A stretch of DNA of 64,000 bases, taken from Capilliphycus robustus (GTDB lineage: Bacteria; Cyanobacteriota; Cyanobacteriia; Cyanobacteriales; Microcoleaceae). Below, piece after piece: positions 46,270 through 55,854 of the stretch. Under the pieces are notes generated by a model, which was given only the letters and a program-made list of their open reading frames with translations, was not told the origin of the DNA and did no database searches. Position 1 is the stretch's first letter. The number at the start of each line of letters is the position of its first letter. Location of the stretch: contig NZ_JAYGHR010000063.1 of the NCBI RefSeq assembly GCF_034932365.1, forward strand, positions 124,001 to 188,000, in the 5' to 3' direction. Both the position numbers and the translations under genes were made by a program.

Positions 46270-49200
46270 TTCACTTTTTGAACTAATTGAGAGATGTAGG
46301 TTTTGAGCAAGTTAGCATCAATCGGGGGACAAGTGATTGATGTTTCGGCTAAACCTTTGATTGTATTTTGACAGTTTAATTTTAGATTCATTGATTTTTC
46401 CTTTGCTTTTTGAGAGGAGGTTGGTGAGAACAGCGAAACTAAGGGATAAAGGGGGTGTTCGGGTGAACGTTTTGCTATCTCTAACAGTTTGCTGTACCAC
46501 TGTTGATAGGGGATTCTTTGAATGGGATAACCCATTAAACCCAGTTGTTCAAACAGTAGATTTGATGAAACAGGTTGAGGATGAATGAGATGAAATGCTT
46601 TTCCAATAAATTCCTGCTTTTGTGAGAGATGAACAAGGGCTTTACTTGCATAATCAACAGGTATGATGTCTAATAACATTTCTCCTTCCGGTGCGCTACC
46701 GAGTTGGATATAACCTAACATTAATCGATAGAGAAAATCGTTATTGTTAAAGTAGCCTGTTTGACTGCTTCCAGATATTGGCCCTATGCGATAAATGCTG
46801 CTAGGAAGTCCTCGTTGTGCTGCAATTTTAACTAATTTTTCCGCTACCCATTTACTTTGAGAATAGCCACCGTTGGGAACTTCTCCGATTTCTAAATCAT
46901 CCTGTTCATTAATCACTTTAACTTGAGAATATTCGTTAAAGTTAAACACACTAACGCTTGAAATAAAATGTACAGGTTTGGTTTTAGATTGACAAGCTAA
47001 TCGTAAAATTTCTTGGGTTCCCAAAACGTTAGTTTGCTTCAAAAGTGAATAGGGGGAAGCGTGATGTACCCAAGCGCCGTTATGATAAATGACATCTATT
47101 TCATCTGCTAATTGCTGAAATTGCTCAGAAGATAAACCGAAAATAGGTTGTGATAAATCTCCTCTAATGGGGATAATTCTAGGTTTGAATGACTCATCCC
47201 ACAGAGAAGCAGACTTGAGAACATTTTTGAGCTTATCTTCTGTGAGTTCAGGTTGTTCACTGCGAACTAAACAATAGATTTTAGCTTCTGTTTTGTGTAG
47301 CAGTTCGTTGAGTAAAAAGCTTCCTAAAAAACCTGTTGCACCTGTTAATAAGATAGTTTTAGGTTGATTTCCTACAATCACATAATTTTGAGGATAAATA
47401 CTTTCATCTAATGTTGCTTCTGCTTTCAGATAATCTAATGTTATTTTCTGCTGATTTTGATTGTTCAGATAGTTAATAATTTCCGGTTTACGTTCTTTGA
47501 GTTGTGTTTTCATCGTAGACGTTAGCACTCCTTTCGGAGCGTTACATCGGAGGATATCACCTTCTGTATGAATTTTAATATCCAATTGACTCAGTTTTGA
47601 TAAAAACTCAGAAATAGGTTGCTGTAATTCTTGATGGGGATAACTAACCGAAAAATTGAGATTAACCGCATTTTCTGAATTGGCTTGTAAAATCATTTCT
47701 TGGCAACCAAACAAACGCTGACTCATAATATTTTGAGTTTTACAATATTCAATCACTTTATTAGATTCTAAAATCGGTTTAGATTCTGGGGTATATTGAA
47801 TTGAGGTAATAAAAGTTAGCCAGGGTTCTTGTCCCATCGCATAAATATAAACCTGTTGAGGGTTTAATTGATTGATAAGTTTAATAGCTTTGTGACTATC
47901 TGAACCATCTAATCTGCGAGTTTGTGCTATTTTTCGAGGGATAGATTGAGTTAATAACGAACCATAAGCCCAAGTAAAAGGTGCGCCTTCACATTCCATT
48001 CCAATAAACAAAATATCGAGTCTTTTTATTAAGCTTGAGAGATGTTGATAAAGTTGAGGTTCGATATTATTAGAGTCAGCCGCACACAAAATAGAACGAT
48101 TTTTAACTTGGATTAAATAAGCTGTTTTTGCTGCAATATTTAAGTCTCCATGTTCGCCTAAAACGGGTAAACTGACAATCTCCCCTTGCGGAATTTCTAT
48201 CACTTCTAATTCATCAATTTCTATAACGTTCCTAAAGCCTATTTGTTGTAAGATTAACTTTAAAGATGGATCGATGAGTACACCTTTATTACTTTTCGGA
48301 ACGATAATATTTTTAATTTTATATCGTAACTGTAACAAGGTTTCAAACATCACATGATCTTGATGATTATGTGTGATTAAAGCATAGTCAATCGTTGGGG
48401 GTAAATCTGCATAACTGTAACGATAAATTCCATCGAGAGTGTGATAACTCACTAAAGGATCACATAAAATACTAATATCTTCAGTTTCAATTAAAATACA
48501 AGCATGACCAAAATAACGCACTCTTACATCATTTCCTTGATATTTGGGTTGAGAAGGGGGAGGAGTTTCTGTAAATAAAGAAGTAAATAACGGTTCATTT
48601 TGAGGTGGAATTTCTAGCAAGTCTAAAATGTCTTGATAAGCTTGCGGCTTTTCTCTCATCTGAACAAGTTTATCCAGTCGTTTATCGGCAAAAGATAGGT
48701 TTAAATGTAAGGAATTTTCATCGGCTAAACGGGGGGTACTGAGTACAAAAGAACGTTGATCAATATTTCCTAAAGATAATGCTACACTTTGAAACGCTGG
48801 ATTATAATATTGACTTCGGTATAACAGTCCTTCTATCAATCGAATTGAAGGGGTATTTTGAGTATCATAAACTAACTCAATATATCCTTTTAAAGCTTCA
48901 GGAACTTTTTGATAAAATGGTTCTAAAGAATAGCCTTTTGCTTCTTCTATTAACACTTTTTCTAAGTGTTTAATCGCTTGTTCTAACTCTAACAGTGCGG
49001 CTAATTTATCTTTTGTTGTTTCCCATAACGCTTTAAGTTCATCTAACCGACTTTCATCATAGTTAATAAATGGCGCCCCTAGCATTGCTGGATTTTTTAA
49101 CGCATCTTGATGAACTTGAGGCGCCGCAATAAATGATTCTAGGATTTTCAGATGAGAATTAGCCACATAAAAAGCGGCTGTTGCAGGTGGTATTAAATAA

Positions 49201-49286
49201 GACCAAGCATACCATTGATTAAAAAGCGGTTCAATGATGACATTGGGTTTAAGATAGACTGGGTTTGTTTGGTGTGAAATTATCAT
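46266..49286 (-). CDS. Fusion: CmlA-type diiron beta-hydroxylase, TubC docking domain, thioester reductase
   Basis: 1006 residues. Residues 1-270 match the helical N-terminal part of CmlA-like proteins (NQWYAWSYLIPPATAA). Residues about 275-530 are a metallo-beta-lactamase fold, with H306, H308, D310, H311, then E378 and D404. CmlA uses H305, E307, D309, H310, E377 and D403 (recalled), so spacing agrees exactly with offset one; only the second ligand differs (His for Glu). The remaining His ligand may be H465. GMECEGAPFTW follows. Residues about 545-610 form a second TubC-like docking domain, unusual inside a protein. Residues about 640-1000 are an NAD(P)H thioester reductase with TGATGFLG near 648 and YSQSK near 806, which releases carrier-bound chains as aldehydes. 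The start lies two bases past the NRPS stop. Confidence 0.85.
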   Translation of the reverse strand: MIISHQTNPVYLKPNVIIEPLFNQWYAWSYLIPPATAAFYVANSHLKILESFIAAPQVHQDALKNPAMLGAPFINYDESRLDELKALWETTKDKLAALLELEQAIKHLEKVLIEEAKGYSLEPFYQKVPEALKGYIELVYDTQNTPSIRLIEGLLYRSQYYNPAFQSVALSLGNIDQRSFVLSTPRLADENSLHLNLSFADKRLDKLVQMREKPQAYQDILDLLEIPPQNEPLFTSLFTETPPPSQPKYQGNDVRVRYFGHACILIETEDISILCDPLVSYHTLDGIYRYSYADLPPTIDYALITHNHQDHVMFETLLQLRYKIKNIIVPKSNKGVLIDPSLKLILQQIGFRNVIEIDELEVIEIPQGEIVSLPVLGEHGDLNIAAKTAYLIQVKNRSILCAADSNNIEPQLYQHLSSLIKRLDILFIGMECEGAPFTWAYGSLLTQSIPRKIAQTRRLDGSDSHKAIKLINQLNPQQVYIYAMGQEPWLTFITSIQYTPESKPILESNKVIEYCKTQNIMSQRLFGCQEMILQANSENAVNLNFSVSYPHQELQQPISEFLSKLSQLDIKIHTEGDILRCNAPKGVLTSTMKTQLKERKPEIINYLNNQNQQKITLDYLKAEATLDESIYPQNYVIVGNQPKTILLTGATGFLGSFLLNELLHKTEAKIYCLVRSEQPELTEDKLKNVLKSASLWDESFKPRIIPIRGDLSQPIFGLSSEQFQQLADEIDVIYHNGAWVHHASPYSLLKQTNVLGTQEILRLACQSKTKPVHFISSVSVFNFNEYSQVKVINEQDDLEIGEVPNGGYSQSKWVAEKLVKIAAQRGLPSSIYRIGPISGSSQTGYFNNNDFLYRLMLGYIQLGSAPEGEMLLDIIPVDYASKALVHLSQKQEFIGKAFHLIHPQPVSSNLLFEQLGLMGYPIQRIPYQQWYSKLLEIAKRSPEHPLYPLVSLFSPTSSQKAKEKSMNLKLNCQNTIKGLAETSITCPPIDANLLKTYISQLVQKVN

Positions 49287-49288
49287 GG

Positions 49289-52200
49289 TTAAAATTCGAT
49301 TTCTTCTCGTTCTTCTTCGGTTTCTATAGGGGTTTGTAATTTATTGATTGTCTGTTTTTTCTGCAACAATTCTGCTAAACTGGCGACGTTGGATGCTTCA
49401 AACAAGTCGATTACAGTTATATGAACGGGAAATCTAGGTAATAACTGAGCGATTAATTGAGTGGCTAACAATGAATGTCCGCCTAACTCAAAAAAGTCAT
49501 CATATATTCCAACTCCTTCAACTTCAAGCACTTTGGCGAAAATCTCAGCTAATATTTCTTCTGTTGGGTTGCGAGGTGCAACAAATTCTTCTGAGGTTGA
49601 AGGTTCTTGATATAGGTTTGATAAGGCTTGATGATCAACTTTTCCGTTGGGTGTTAAGGGTATGGTTTCCAATTCAACAAAACTGATCGGAATCATGTAT
49701 TCTGGTAACTTTTCTTTGAGGAAATTTCGCAGTTCTTTTGAGGTTAAATTGACGCCTGACTTCACCACAAAGTAAGCCACTAATCTTTTATCTTTTCTGG
49801 GTTCTTCTTGAACAATAACAACGCTATTTCTGACTTGGGGATGTTGGTTTAATAAAACTTCTATCTCTCCGGGTTCTATGCGAAAACCGCGAATTTTGAC
49901 TTGATGATCAACCCGTCCAAATAGCTTAATACTTCCATCCGGTAAATAACCCGCTAAATCTCCGGTTTTATACAAACGATTTGAACTATTCTCAAACTCA
50001 GAGGGCGAATAAAAAGGATTGGGAATAAACGTCTGTGCAGTTTTTTCGGGTTGGTTTAAATAACCTCGCGCTAACCCAACTCCTGCGATATAAAGTTCAC
50101 CTAAAACCCCAACAGGAACTGGTTGTAAATGACTATCTAAAACGTAAAGCTGTTTATTCGTACTGGGGCGAATTGTCGGTTGATTTGAATAGCCATTTCC
50201 ACACTCAACCATACTTGCATTTACTGTTACTTCTGTTGGCCCGTAAGCGTTAATAAAACGGCGATTTTTTGACCAATGATTAATCAAATCAACGCTCGGT
50301 GCTTCCCCTCCGACTAACACCATTTCTAAAGCAGGTAAATTTTCAAAAGGAGTCGCGGCTAAAGCTGAGGGAGTAATGGTAATATGAGTAATATTTTTAT
50401 TGCGTAAAAGTGTTAATAATTCTTTTCCTGGGAGTAAGGTTTCAACGGGTGCTAAACAGAGTTTTCCGCCGCTTGCTAACGCCATGATTATTTCAGGAAT
50501 AGACGCATCAAAGCTAAAGGAAAAGAATTGAAGAACACAGCTATCAGCATGAACTTGACAGACGCGAATTTTGTCTTCTGTGAGGTGAACTAACCCGTTG
50601 TGAGGAATGAGAACACCTTTGGGAAGTCCTGTAGAACCGGAAGTATAAATCAGATAAGCGAGGTGATCAGGTGAAACTGAAACTTGGGGATTTTCTGGGG
50701 GTTCTTTACTGATAATATTCCAGTCTTTATCTAAACAAATAACATCTAAATCAGAGGTTTGAGAAATAGACAGATGAGATTGAGTTAATAAGACTGAAAT
50801 TTGTGAGTCTTCCACCATGTAGGCGAGTCGTTCTGCGGGATAATTTGCATCCAGGGGAAGATAAGCACCCCCCGCTTTAAAGACGCCTAAAAGGGCGATA
50901 ATCATCTCAAAGGAACGCTCAACACAAATCCCAACTTTTACTTCTGGTTTGACTCCTTTTTGGATTAAATAATGGGCGAGTTGATTACTGCGTTGGTTGA
51001 GTTCTTGATAGGTTAATTGTTCGTCTTTAAATATTAAAGCAACTGCATCGGGAGTTTGATTAACTTGCTGTTCAAACAGATGATGAAAGCATAAATGTTC
51101 TGTATAGTTTTTCTGAGTTTGGTTCCAAGCTTTTAAAATTTGATGCTGTTCACTGGGGGTTAATAGGGATAACTCACCAATTCGTTTATCTGGGTTTTTA
51201 ACTATTTCTTCTAATAAGGTTTGAAAATGTTCAACCAGACGAGAAATTGTTTCTGCTTTAAATAAATCTTGGTTGTATTCAAACCCCCCGACTAATTCTG
51301 ATGAGGTTTCATAGATATCTAAACTTAAATCTAATTTAGCAGTTGGGTTTGTTTGTTTGAGAGAACTTAAACTTAAATCGGGTAATTTAAAATCAGCTTG
51401 GGGAGCATTTTCGAGTCTAAATTTAACTTGAAATAAAGGATTATAACTGAGATCGCGTTCAGGATGGAGGTGTTCAACCAGTTTTTCAAAGGGTAAGTCT
51501 TGATGATCGTAGGCTTCCCAAGTTGTCTTTTTAACACGCTGAAGAAACTCTCGAAAGGTTGGGTTTCCTTTTAAAGAACTTCGCAAGACTAAGGTATTGA
51601 CAAAAAAGCCGATTAATCCTTCTATTTCTTTGCGGTTACGATTCGCAACGGGAGAACCAACGATAATATCTTCTAAACCTGTATAACGGTAAAGTAAGAC
51701 GTTAAATACTGCTAATAATATAACAAATAAAGTAACCCCTTCTGCTTGGCTAATAGCCTTTATTTTATGGGTTAAATGTTCAGAAATTACAAAGGTTTGA
51801 TTGTCTCCTCGAAAGCTTTGAACTCGACTCCGGGGAAAATCGCTGGGAAGTTGCAAAACGGGTAAGGTTCCCTGAAGTTGTTGTTTCCAATAGGAGAGTT
51901 GTTTCTCTAAAACTTCGCCTTGTAACCACTGACGTTGCGAAATTGCAAAGTCTGCATATTGCAGGGATAATTCGGGTAAAGGTGAAGGTTTATCCTCACA
52001 AAATGCTGTGTAAATTGTGACGAGTTCTCGGATAAATATTTCCATTGACCAACCATCGGAAATAATATGGTGCATTGTTAATAACACCACAAATTCGGCT
52101 TGTTCTAGTTTTAATAAGGTGACTTTTAATAATAAATTTTTTACTAAATTAAAGGGTTTTTGTGCTTCTTCAGTCATTAAACGAATGACTTCTGCTTCCT

Positions 52201-52717
52201 GTTCTGTTTTGTCTAAAGGCTGTAAGTTAAAGTGAGAAATTTCTAGGGTTGCATTCTCAGAAATAACCTGAACAGGTTGACCATCCTGTATAATAAAGTT
52301 GGTGCGTAATATCTCGTGTCTTCGGATGATTTCATTGAGGCTTTTTTCAAACAACTCAATATTTAATTCTCCAGTTAAACGGACTGCACTGGGAATGGTA
52401 TAAGTCGCTGTATCGGGTTGAAGTTGTTCTAAAAACCAAAGTCGCTGTTGAGCGAAAGAAAGGGGTAAATTTTGTTGACGGGAGACGGGTTGAATGGCTT
52501 CTAACGGACTTTGAACAGACTGCTGAACTTGACTAATAAAGCTGATAATTTCGCTTTTACGTTGCTTGAGTTGATGAATTAAATCATCGGTTAATCGTTC
52601 TTCTGGCGCACTGAACCGTAACCGTTTTTCTAGATTGGTATTTTTGTCTGCACCCTCGACCCATAGTTTGACATCCAAACGGTACAGGTCTAATAAAAAT
52701 TCGTCAATTGATTTCAT
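49289..52717 (-). CDS. Nonribosomal peptide synthetase module, TubC-C-A-PCP
   Basis: 1142 residues. Residues 1-60 are a TubC-type N-terminal docking domain. The condensation domain spans about 75-500 with HHIISDG near 218. The adenylation domain has LIYTSGSTGLPKG near 688, NAYGPTE, YKTGDL, and the K of LTPNGKVDH. The PCP has Ser near 1082 in FFELGGHSLL. By alignment with GrsA I read the specificity code D-A-P-T-L-G-A-V-N-K; DAxT resembles aromatic-specific domains, but no confident substrate follows. The presence of a C domain and docking domain means an upstream protein donates a chain; none is encoded immediately upstream, so the donor may be the PKS or a gene elsewhere. No thioesterase: release is probably by the reductase encoded next. 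Confidence 0.95.
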   Translation of the reverse strand: MKSIDEFLLDLYRLDVKLWVEGADKNTNLEKRLRFSAPEERLTDDLIHQLKQRKSEIISFISQVQQSVQSPLEAIQPVSRQQNLPLSFAQQRLWFLEQLQPDTATYTIPSAVRLTGELNIELFEKSLNEIIRRHEILRTNFIIQDGQPVQVISENATLEISHFNLQPLDKTEQEAEVIRLMTEEAQKPFNLVKNLLLKVTLLKLEQAEFVVLLTMHHIISDGWSMEIFIRELVTIYTAFCEDKPSPLPELSLQYADFAISQRQWLQGEVLEKQLSYWKQQLQGTLPVLQLPSDFPRSRVQSFRGDNQTFVISEHLTHKIKAISQAEGVTLFVILLAVFNVLLYRYTGLEDIIVGSPVANRNRKEIEGLIGFFVNTLVLRSSLKGNPTFREFLQRVKKTTWEAYDHQDLPFEKLVEHLHPERDLSYNPLFQVKFRLENAPQADFKLPDLSLSSLKQTNPTAKLDLSLDIYETSSELVGGFEYNQDLFKAETISRLVEHFQTLLEEIVKNPDKRIGELSLLTPSEQHQILKAWNQTQKNYTEHLCFHHLFEQQVNQTPDAVALIFKDEQLTYQELNQRSNQLAHYLIQKGVKPEVKVGICVERSFEMIIALLGVFKAGGAYLPLDANYPAERLAYMVEDSQISVLLTQSHLSISQTSDLDVICLDKDWNIISKEPPENPQVSVSPDHLAYLIYTSGSTGLPKGVLIPHNGLVHLTEDKIRVCQVHADSCVLQFFSFSFDASIPEIIMALASGGKLCLAPVETLLPGKELLTLLRNKNITHITITPSALAATPFENLPALEMVLVGGEAPSVDLINHWSKNRRFINAYGPTEVTVNASMVECGNGYSNQPTIRPSTNKQLYVLDSHLQPVPVGVLGELYIAGVGLARGYLNQPEKTAQTFIPNPFYSPSEFENSSNRLYKTGDLAGYLPDGSIKLFGRVDHQVKIRGFRIEPGEIEVLLNQHPQVRNSVVIVQEEPRKDKRLVAYFVVKSGVNLTSKELRNFLKEKLPEYMIPISFVELETIPLTPNGKVDHQALSNLYQEPSTSEEFVAPRNPTEEILAEIFAKVLEVEGVGIYDDFFELGGHSLLATQLIAQLLPRFPVHITVIDLFEASNVASLAELLQKKQTINKLQTPIETEEEREEIEF

Positions 52718-52793
52718 AATTAAGATTGAATGTCATTAATTTACAGTCAAAGGTTTACATACAGCATGATGCCATTGGATGAATGATAGTAGT

Positions 52794-52892
52794 GCAAGCG
52801 TCCTCGCTTGCTGGTTTCTACACAGAACCCAAAACAGGGCGGGTTTATAGAGGTTGTCTGTGGGAAGACATTAATTTTGGCGGAACCCGCCC
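52794..52892. repeat. Two small palindromic repeats upstream of the NRPS operon
   Basis: GCAAGCG/CGCTTGC (52794-52811) forms a 7-bp hairpin. GGGCGGGTT (52837-52845) and AACCCGCCC (52884-52892) form a second inverted pair, related to the element at 27687-27863. The NRPS operon promoter must lie in 52718-53002, but I cannot place it. Confidence 0.75.
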
Positions 52893-53002
52893 CTACAGTT
52901 TTTGAGAAAAATTCTTAAAAGACTTTAACATATTCTTTTTGTTTTAGCAAGGAAAATTGATTCATTTAACCACAGTCAACTAAACAATAGAAAATTCAAA
53001 AA

Positions 53003-54031
53003 TTATTGCTGAAATTGACCGTTTTCCCAGGTTCCTTCTACACGAGTACCGTCTGCATAAACATAGGTTCCTTTGCCATGTTTTTTCCCGTCTTTAAACT
53101 CCCCTTGATATTGATCGCCATCAGCATATTTACAAACAGCCTGACCGTTAAAATTGCCTGCTTGAAGTTCCCCTTCACAGCGATCGCCATTCGCAAACGT
53201 ATAAACCCCTTTGCCGCTAATTTGACCGTCTTTAAATTCCCCTTCATAACGATTGCCATTGGCAAAAGTTAATACCCCTTCTCCTTGAGGTTTTCCCGCT
53301 TGAAATTCTCCTTGATAGCGATTACCATTAGAATATTCTCGCACACCTTTACCCTGAAATTGCCCGTCGCTAAATTCTCCTTGATACTGTCCGCCTTCGG
53401 CATAAGTATAAGTTCCTTTACCCTGAAATTGTCCGTTATTAAATAGTCCTTCATAGCGATCGCCATTCGCCAAGACATAAACCCCTTTACCCTGGCGGCG
53501 ACCCCCAACTAATTCCCCTTCATAACGGTTTCCAGAGGAATATTCACAAACGCCTTGACCATTGAGTTGACCCTCTTTCACCTCACCTTCACAGCGATCG
53601 CCATTCGGTGTAATATAAACCCCTTTTCCGCTCGGTGATCCGGCGTTAAATTCTCCCTCATAACGAGCGCCATTCGCCGAAATAAACACACCCTGACCTT
53701 GAAATGCACCCGTTACAACTTCCCCTTCATAGCGATCGCCATTGGCAAACTCCCAGACTCCTTTTCCGTTAAATTCACCCGCTAAAAATTCCCCTTCATA
53801 GCGACCGCCATCCGCAAACGTATAAACCCCAATTCCTTCAGGTTTTCCCTCTGAAAAATTTCCTTCATATTTTGCACCATTTGGATATTCACAGACTCCT
53901 TTTCCGTTTAATTTACCATTACTAACTTCCCCTTGACAACGAGTTCCATCTGGGGTTTTAATTTCGGCTGCCTTAACAGTAACTCCCCAAAATAAAAGTG
54001 TAATGATTAATAAATAGATAAAAGGAAACAT
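53003..54031 (-). CDS. Secreted MORN-repeat protein
   Basis: 342 residues: a signal peptide (about residues 1-21, ending KAAE) and then about 13-14 MORN repeats of 23 residues, of the type YEGEFxxGxxxGKGVYxFANGDR, to the C-terminus. MORN repeats make an elongated beta-hairpin sheet; in bacteria their roles are structural or membrane-associated and poorly known. The signal peptide places it in the periplasm or envelope. It follows the tonB gene by 35 bases on the same strand, so it is probably in the exbB-exbD-tonB transcript. Confidence 0.93.
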   Translation of the reverse strand: MFPFIYLLIITLLFWGVTVKAAEIKTPDGTRCQGEVSNGKLNGKGVCEYPNGAKYEGNFSEGKPEGIGVYTFADGGRYEGEFLAGEFNGKGVWEFANGDRYEGEVVTGAFQGQGVFISANGARYEGEFNAGSPSGKGVYITPNGDRCEGEVKEGQLNGQGVCEYSSGNRYEGELVGGRRQGKGVYVLANGDRYEGLFNNGQFQGKGTYTYAEGGQYQGEFSDGQFQGKGVREYSNGNRYQGEFQAGKPQGEGVLTFANGNRYEGEFKDGQISGKGVYTFANGDRCEGELQAGNFNGQAVCKYADGDQYQGEFKDGKKHGKGTYVYADGTRVEGTWENGQFQQ

Positions 54032-54066
54032 GGCTAATCAATTTTTTGATAAACTGCAATTTTTTG

Positions 54067-55338
54067 TTAGTTTAAGGTAAACTGAATGGGTAAACGAACT
54101 GGGCGACTTGCACCGCCATCGGGAGGCAAAAATCGCATCCGAGAAGCAGCTTCGATCGCAGCTTCATCGAGATCAGTATTTCCACTCGACTGCACAATTT
54201 CCAATTGAGCAACTCGACCATCTGTTCCCACCAAACCCCGAACAATTGCCGTTCCCTCAACGCCCTGATCTCGGAGACTGTTAGGATATCGCGGCACACA
54301 GTTATCGACACAACTCAACCGTCCACCCCCTCCATAAGCCGTGTCCGTCTCATTTCCCGCGCTGTTGCCTGTCCCCCCCTCGACCCCATCGGGACGCCCA
54401 GGCGCCTCACCCCCTCGGCCATCTAAGGGGGAACCGCCAAACGCCTGATCTCCTGTGCCGGGAGTTTGCCCACCTGTGGGACTCTCACCGCTTCCAATTC
54501 CGGCAAAAGACCCTTCTAAACCGGAGGGAGAACCCCCAGTTCCGGGTTGAGGAACGGCACCTTGAGACGGTTGCGATCGCTCGGCTGCTGCACCCAAAGC
54601 GGCTGTATCATTGGCTGTTGGGGTTTCTGTGGGGGTGTTGGCGGCTCCGCCCTCGACTTCTAACTCACCCAGGGGACTGGTGAGGGGGGCATCTGGGGCA
54701 ATATCCGCTTCGGCAAGGGGTTCAGGGGGGGCTAAGTCTGCTAGAGGTTCGGGCGGGGGGTTATCCGCTAACGGTTCGGGTTCGCTCAAGGGTTCCTCTG
54801 ACATCGCCGCTAAGGGATCTGCGGCGGGTGGGGGTTCTTCGGCGAAGGGTTCCGGTTCCGGCGGAGCAATGGGTGCAGGTTCAGGGGGCGGTTGTTCGGC
54901 GACGGGTTCGGGTTCAGCTTCAGGAAGGCTTTGTAGGTCTGCTGGGGCTGGCTGTAATGATTCAGTTTCCGGTTGATCGACCGGAGGATCTACAGAGGCG
55001 AATTCTTCAACAACTTCTTCAACAATTTCTTCGGGAATTTCTTCCGGTTCTTCAACAATTTCTTCGGGAATTTCTTCAACTACTTCTTCGGGTTCTTCGA
55101 CGATTTCTTCGGGTTCCGGTTCAACTTGTTCTTCTTCGACGACCTCTTCTTCAACGACGATAAATTCTATGGCATCTTCTTCAACAATTTCGAGTTCTCG
55201 ATCCAGAAAACCACTGAACGCCAAAGCAAACAGTCCGCCATGAATTAGGGCTGATGCAACTAGACCTGCGATGATCCAGAGTTTGACTTTTTGCTCGTCT
55301 TTATGTCGTTGTTCAATGCAAGTTTCTGAGAGACTCAT
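54067..55338 (-). CDS. tonB: TonB-like energy-transducing protein
   Basis: 423 residues. One N-terminal membrane helix (about residues 22-44) anchors the protein in the inner membrane. Next come a very long Glu/Pro/Val-rich spacer with repeated EEIVEEP units, a Pro-Glu-Ala region, a Gly-rich region, and the C-terminal TonB domain (about 335-423) with CVPRYPNSLRDQGVEG, DGRVAQLEIVQSSG and AASRMRFLPP. It passes proton-motive force from ExbB/ExbD to outer-membrane receptors such as the one at 57966-60692. The spacer is longer than in Escherichia coli TonB, as expected for a thick cyanobacterial periplasm. A Cys pair (CVDNC) precedes the TonB domain. Confidence 0.92.
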   Translation of the reverse strand: MSLSETCIEQRHKDEQKVKLWIIAGLVASALIHGGLFALAFSGFLDRELEIVEEDAIEFIVVEEEVVEEEQVEPEPEEIVEEPEEVVEEIPEEIVEEPEEIPEEIVEEVVEEFASVDPPVDQPETESLQPAPADLQSLPEAEPEPVAEQPPPEPAPIAPPEPEPFAEEPPPAADPLAAMSEEPLSEPEPLADNPPPEPLADLAPPEPLAEADIAPDAPLTSPLGELEVEGGAANTPTETPTANDTAALGAAAERSQPSQGAVPQPGTGGSPSGLEGSFAGIGSGESPTGGQTPGTGDQAFGGSPLDGRGGEAPGRPDGVEGGTGNSAGNETDTAYGGGGRLSCVDNCVPRYPNSLRDQGVEGTAIVRGLVGTDGRVAQLEIVQSSGNTDLDEAAIEAASRMRFLPPDGGASRPVRLPIQFTLN

Positions 55339-55391
55339 AACTGAAAAATTGAAAGAGCAACTATTCTGAGGAATATTAGGATTTTAAATCT

Positions 55392-55817
55392 TTAATTCTC
55401 TCCTGGAGAATCAGGTTTTTTGGTGGCGATCGCCAGTTTTGCCCCTTCTACTCGTCGGATTTGATCCATCACTTCCACAACGGTTCCGTGATTAACAGCC
55501 TCGTCTGCATTTAGGATCACAATTCGAGTTTCATTACCCGGAATAAGTTTTCGCACTTCCTGTTCCAGTTGTTGAACGGCGAGGCTTTCGCGATTAAGTG
55601 CGACTTTTCCTTCGCTGTCAATCGTAACAGCAATTTGTTCGGTTTGTTGCTGTTGAGATGTTGAGGCTTTGGGCAGGTTAACGGGTAATCCTTCTGAGCG
55701 GGTTAAAAATAGGCTAGAAATAATGAAAAATGCCAAGATTGAGAAAATCACATCAATCATCGGCACGATGTTAATTTCTGCCGGACGATCCGCTTCGTCA
55801 TCCATGAGGTTGATCAT
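55392..55817 (-). CDS. exbD: ExbD-type proton channel subunit
   Basis: 141 residues. A short cytoplasmic N-terminus (EINIVPMIDVIFSILAFFI) contains the membrane helix with the conserved Asp of the ExbD/TolR family, followed by a periplasmic domain (VALNRESLAVQQLEQEV, VILNADEAVNHGTVVEVMDQI). It works with ExbB to energise TonB. It lies between exbB and tonB on the same strand. Confidence 0.95.
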   Translation of the reverse strand: MINLMDDEADRPAEINIVPMIDVIFSILAFFIISSLFLTRSEGLPVNLPKASTSQQQQTEQIAVTIDSEGKVALNRESLAVQQLEQEVRKLIPGNETRIVILNADEAVNHGTVVEVMDQIRRVEGAKLAIATKKPDSPGEN

Positions 55818-55854
55818 AAATTTAGCTATCTATAAGGATCTAAAACGTTTTGAA

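Noticed and set aside
46266..49286. Simple hydrolytic metallo-beta-lactamase function for the N-terminal half
   Set aside because: Glu at the third His position and the CmlA-like N-terminal domain with matched spacing argue against plain hydrolysis.
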